Source: Gammaproteobacteria bacterium (GTDB taxonomy: Bacteria > Pseudomonadota > Gammaproteobacteria > HK1). Taken from it: a DNA stretch of 9,431 bases. The DNA lies in assembly GCA_022822245.1 (NCBI GenBank), contig JAJECB010000349.1, forward strand, positions 1 through 9,431, in the 5' to 3' direction. This document shows, piece after piece, positions 6,907-9,431 of the stretch. Within the stretch, counting starts at the first letter, position 1; each line of letters starts with the position of its first letter. The position numbers and the translations under genes were made by a program. The notes under the pieces are model-generated. The model was not told where the DNA came from and did not search any database. It saw only the letters and a list, made by a program, of their open reading frames with translations.

Positions 6907-6994
6907 TGAAACCCTGCACCCTCGGCGGCGCGGCAGGACGCGGAAGGAGGCGTACCGCATTCGCCGCTCGCCAGCGGGGCGGACCACCGGTTAT

Positions 6995-7010
6995 TGGCAC
7001 GGTTCCTGCA
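6995..7010 (+). promoter_or_regulatory. Sigma-54 (RpoN) promoter of glnA
   Basis: TTGGCACGGTTCCTGCA has the -24 GG (6996-6997) and -12 GC (7008-7009) separated by exactly 10 bases, and the TGGCACG block is complete. The start of transcription would be near 7021, giving a leader of about 73 bases. With the NtrC sites upstream this marks nitrogen-limitation control. Confidence 0.87.
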
Positions 7011-7081
7011 TTGTCTTCAGGTGGACCCCCGCGTTGACAAGCGGGTGACAGCCAAGCCGCCCGGCCCCCGGGCCGACCGCA

Positions 7082-7087
7082 AAGGAG
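7082..7087 (+). promoter_or_regulatory. Ribosome-binding site of glnA
   Basis: AAGGAG lies 6 bases before ATG 7094 and fixes the start. A small hairpin (7062-7075) ends just upstream. Confidence 0.85.
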
Positions 7088-7093
7088 CAAGAC

Positions 7094-8497
7094 ATGGCAA
7101 CCCCATCCGATGTCATCGGGAAGATCCGGGACGAGGACGTGAAGTTCGTGGACCTGAGGTTCACCGATACCCGCGGCAAGGAGCGGCACTCGACGGTACC
7201 CGCGAGGGTGGTCGATGAACGGTTCTTCGAGACGGGCAAGATGTTCGACGGCTCATCGATCGCGGGCTGGCGGAGCATCGACAAGTCCGACATGGTGCTG
7301 ATGCCCGAGGCCGCGAGCGCGGTCGTCGATCCCTTCCGCGACGAGCCGACCCTCATCCTTCGCTGCGACGTGCTCGTCCCCGACACCATGGAAGGCTACG
7401 ACCGCGATCCGCGCACCGTCGCCAGGCGCGCGGAGGCGTACCTCGCGTCGACCGGCATCGCGGACTTCGCCCTCTTCGGGCCCGAGCCCGAGTTCTTCAT
7501 CTTCGACGACGTGCGCTTCGGCGACGGCGTCAACCACTGTTTCTACGAGATCCGGTCCTCCGAAGGGGCGTGGGACTCCGAGTGGGAGGGCAACCGCGGC
7601 CACCGCGTCCGGCTCAAGGGCGGCTACTTTCCGGTGCCTCCGGTGGATTCCCTCTTCGACGTGCGCTCCGCCATGTGCCTCACCCTGGAGGAAGTGGGGC
7701 TCGAGGTGGAGATGCACCACCACGAGGTGGGCACCGGCGGGCAGGCGGAGATCGGGACCGGCGCCGCGACTCTCGTAGCGAAGGCCGACCAGGTCCAGAT
7801 GCTCAAGTACGTGGTGCACAACGTCGCCGCCTCCTTCGGCATGACCGCGACCTTCATGCCGAAGCCGATGGTGGGGGACAACGGCAACGGCATGCACGTC
7901 CACCAGTCGCTCGCGAAGGACGGGCGGAACCTCTTCCCCGGCGACCTCTACGGCGGGCTCTCCCAGGAGGCCCTGTGGTACGTCGGGGGCATCTTCAGAC
8001 ACGCCCGGGCCCTCAACGCGTTCACCAACTCCGGCACCAACTCCTACAAGCGGCTCGTGCCGGGCTTCGAGGCCCCGACCCTGCTCGCGTACTCCGCGAC
8101 GAACCGGTCGGCCTCGGTGCGCATCCCCTTCGTGCACGACCCCGACGCAGCCCGGGTCGAGGTGCGGTTCCCGGACTCGAACGGCAATCCCTACCTCACC
8201 TTCGCGTCGATGATGATGGCGGGGATCGACGGCATCCGGAACCGGATCGACCCCGGCGATCCGATCGACCGCGACCTCTACGAGCTGAGCCGCGAGGAGG
8301 AGCGGAGCATTCCCCACATCTGCGCGACCCTCGCCGAGGCCCTCGACGAACTGCGCGAGGACCGGGAGTTCCTCACCGCGTCGGAGGTCTTCACCGACGA
8401 CATGATCGACGCGTACATCGATCTCAAGATGGAGGAAGTGGATCGGATGCTGATGGCGACCCACCCCTGCGAGTTCGACATGTACTACAGCCTCTGA
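7094..8497 (+). CDS. glnA: Glutamine synthetase type I (GSI, adenylylated form)
   Basis: The enzyme joins ammonium to glutamate using ATP to make glutamine, the main entry of ammonium into metabolism. It acts in the cytoplasm as a dodecamer. At 467 residues it is close to the usual 468-469. Signatures in order: F-D-G-S-S-I-A-G-W (51-59); metal-binding Glu131 and Glu133 in G-P-E-P-E-F; the H-H-H-E-V block with Glu211; Glu219; N-G-M-H-V-H (265-270) with the active-site His268; Arg320; flap Glu326 in [15 protein letters not shown] (337-345); E-V-R-F-P-D (356-361). Tyr396 in D-L-Y-E-L matches the tyrosine that GlnE adenylylates (Tyr397 in enterobacteria), so covalent control is expected in addition to NtrC/sigma-54 transcriptional control. 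ntrB follows after 85 bases in the same direction. Confidence 0.98.
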   Translation: MATPSDVIGKIRDEDVKFVDLRFTDTRGKERHSTVPARVVDERFFETGKMFDGSSIAGWRSIDKSDMVLMPEAASAVVDPFRDEPTLILRCDVLVPDTMEGYDRDPRTVARRAEAYLASTGIADFALFGPEPEFFIFDDVRFGDGVNHCFYEIRSSEGAWDSEWEGNRGHRVRLKGGYFPVPPVDSLFDVRSAMCLTLEEVGLEVEMHHHEVGTGGQAEIGTGAATLVAKADQVQMLKYVVHNVAASFGMTATFMPKPMVGDNGNGMHVHQSLAKDGRNLFPGDLYGGLSQEALWYVGGIFRHARALNAFTNSGTNSYKRLVPGFEAPTLLAYSATNRSASVRIPFVHDPDAARVEVRFPDSNGNPYLTFASMMMAGIDGIRNRIDPGDPIDRDLYELSREEERSIPHICATLAEALDELREDREFLTASEVFTDDMIDAYIDLKMEEVDRMLMATHPCEFDMYYSL

Positions 8498-8509
8498 GGG
8501 GCCGGAGAG

Positions 8510-8571
8510 GGGGCGGCCGCAGGGCGACCGAGGGGCGGTGGGGAGCCGCTTCCGGCTCCCGCGGCCGCCCC
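8510..8571 (+). repeat. Nested hairpin in the glnA-ntrB spacer
   Basis: An outer perfect 11-base stem pairs GGGGCGGCCGC (8510-8520) with GCGGCCGCCCC (8561-8571). Inside it an 8-base stem GGGAGCCG (8541-8548) / CGGCTCCC (8553-8560) has a CTTC loop; the right arms of both stems abut. No T tract follows, so it is not a standard intrinsic terminator. It ends 11 bases before the ntrB ATG and could limit read-through, stabilise the glnA message or affect ntrB translation. These roles are inferred. Confidence 0.7.
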
Positions 8572-8582
8572 GAACGAGGCAC

Positions 8583-9431
8583 ATGCACCCGGCCCTCACG
8601 CAGCGCATCCTCGAGAACATGAGCACGGCGGCGGTCGTGCTTGACGGCGCGTTCCGGGTGGTGGCCCTCAACCCGGCGGCGGAGACGCTGCTTCAGACGA
8701 GCGCGCGCCGGAGCGCGGGGCTTGCCTTCGCCCGGGTGGCGCGCGGCGACGAGGCGACGGAGCTCGCTCGCCGGGCCCTCGCCGGCGGGCGGGCGTGCAT
8801 CGAGCGGAACATGCGGCTCGGGCGGCGGCGGGTCGACTGCACCGCGACCCCCCTCGGAGAGGGCGAAGATGGGGGCGAGGGCGAGGGCGCGAACCTGGGC
8901 GGAGGAGGAGGCGTGCTCCTCGAGATGGCGGACATCGAGCACCATCAGCGCATGAGCCACGAGGGCCGGCTGTTGACGCAGAGCGAATCGGTGGAAGCGG
9001 TGGTGCGCGGGCTCGCCCACGAGATCCGGAACCCCCTCGGGGGGCTCCGCGGGGCCGCCCAGCTCCTCGAGCGCGAGCTCGGGGCGAGGACGGCCGACGA
9101 CCTTGCGGAGTACACCGGAATCATCATCTCCGAGGCGGACCGCCTGAGCCTGCTCGTGGACCGGCTGCTGATGCCCGATGCGCCCGCGGAGCGCGAGCCC
9201 GTCAACCTGCACCGCGTCACCGAGCACGTGTGCGCCCTCGTCGAGGCGGAGGCCGCGCCGCGGGTCGCGGTCGCGCGCGACTATGACCCGAGCATCCCCA
9301 CCCTCCTCGGGAGCTTCGACCAGCTCGTGCAGGCGGTGCTGAACGTGGTGCGGAACGCCGTCCAGGCGAGGGGCGACCGCATCGCGATCCGCACCCGGGT
9401 GGTCCACCAGGCCCACATCGGCCGGCGCCAG
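8583..9431 (+). CDS. ntrB: Nitrogen regulation sensor histidine kinase NtrB (GlnL), 3' end cut by the window edge
   Basis: The frame is open for 283 codons to the last base. NtrB phosphorylates and dephosphorylates the response regulator NtrC in the cytoplasm according to the PII protein signal. A small PAS-like sensor occupies about residues 5-115 (I-L-E-N-M-S-T-A-A-V-V-L-D, then A-L-N-P-A-A-E-T-L-L). The H-box is G-L-A-H-E-I-R-N-P-L-G-G-L-R-G-A-A-Q-L-L, with His146 the phosphorylated residue. E-A-D-R-L-S-L-L-V-D-R-L-L closes the dimerisation helices. The N-box of the ATPase domain, V-L-N-V-V-R-N-A-V-Q-A, is present; the G boxes lie off the edge. No membrane segment is seen, as expected. Between the PAS region and L-L-E-M, residues 92-110 are nearly all Gly and Glu, longer than in enterobacterial NtrB. 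The ATG has GAGG only 3 bases upstream, so translation may be modest. ntrC probably follows beyond the edge. Confidence 0.95.
   Translation, partial: MHPALTQRILENMSTAAVVLDGAFRVVALNPAAETLLQTSARRSAGLAFARVARGDEATELARRALAGGRACIERNMRLGRRRVDCTATPLGEGEDGGEGEGANLGGGGGVLLEMADIEHHQRMSHEGRLLTQSESVEAVVRGLAHEIRNPLGGLRGAAQLLERELGARTADDLAEYTGIIISEADRLSLLVDRLLMPDAPAEREPVNLHRVTEHVCALVEAEAAPRVAVARDYDPSIPTLLGSFDQLVQAVLNVVRNAVQARGDRIAIRTRVVHQAHIGRRQ

Larger units (their letters stand above)
6645..7093. other. Divergent intergenic control region between xre and glnA
   Basis: No credible gene was seen in these 449 bases; the short open frames here are basic, low-complexity and start or end inside control sites. 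From left to right the region holds the xre ribosome-binding site and candidate promoter/operator, two NtrC-type sites, a 16-base palindrome, the glnA sigma-54 promoter, two small leader hairpins (CCCGC/GCGGG at 7028-7045 and CGGCC/GGCCG at 7062-7075), and the glnA ribosome-binding site. Confidence 0.8.

Noticed and set aside
6682..6987. Minus-strand 101-codon open frame in the xre-glnA control region
   Set aside because: Basic low-complexity sequence lying over NtrC sites; no ribosome-binding site or family resemblance.
7034..7039. TTGACA as a sigma-70 -35 box for glnA
   Set aside because: No -10-like hexamer follows at 16-18 bases; the DNA there is GC-only.
7253..8671. Long open frame (472 codons) on the minus strand, antisense to glnA
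   Set aside because: It covers glnA, the hairpin and the start of ntrB, and its His/Val/Arg-rich translation is a shadow of glnA codons.
8424..9416. Minus-strand open frame of 330 codons over ntrB
   Set aside because: ntrB has H-box and N-box motifs in the other direction; this frame shows no motif.

Overview
The window is GC-rich, densely coding bacterial DNA. The best guess is a high-GC proteobacterium, most likely gammaproteobacterial. The right end carries glnA followed directly by ntrB, with a sigma-54 promoter and NtrC-type enhancer sites upstream of glnA, which is the classic glnA-ntrBC arrangement. No RNA gene, CRISPR array, transposase or attachment site was found.

Left and centre (1-6644, all minus strand; reading direction is right to left). 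The order is xre (6644-6231), res (6234-5803), a large SNF2-type helicase resembling DISARM DrmD (5727-2656), an AIPR-family abortive-infection protein (2585-840), and the first 240 codons of a protein resembling the N-terminus of Eco57I/type IIG-like DNA methyltransferases (721 to the left edge). This is a phage-defence locus. Class 1 DISARM places a SNF2 helicase (drmD) beside an adenine methylase (drmMI). Here an AIPR gene with clearly lower GC sits between the two corresponding genes, so the locus may be an unusual DISARM variant or a separate helicase/AIPR/methylase system. The remaining genes (drmA, drmB, drmC if it is DISARM) would lie beyond base 1. A RES-Xre toxin-antitoxin pair stands at the upstream end, on the same strand.

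Divergent control region (6645-7093). This 449-base stretch separates xre (leftward) from glnA (rightward). It holds a candidate xre -10 overlapping a small palindrome, an exact match to the NtrC-site consensus with a weaker second site 30 bases away, a 16-base GC palindrome, a sigma-54 promoter with correct GG-N10-GC spacing, and a strong ribosome-binding site for glnA.

Right (7094-9431, plus strand). glnA encodes a 467-residue type I glutamine synthetase with a conserved adenylylation tyrosine. After an 85-base spacer with a nested hairpin comes ntrB, the nitrogen-sensing histidine kinase, cut by the window edge after 283 codons. NtrB with its partner NtrC (expected just past the edge) should drive the sigma-54 promoter of glnA, giving a closed nitrogen-control loop.
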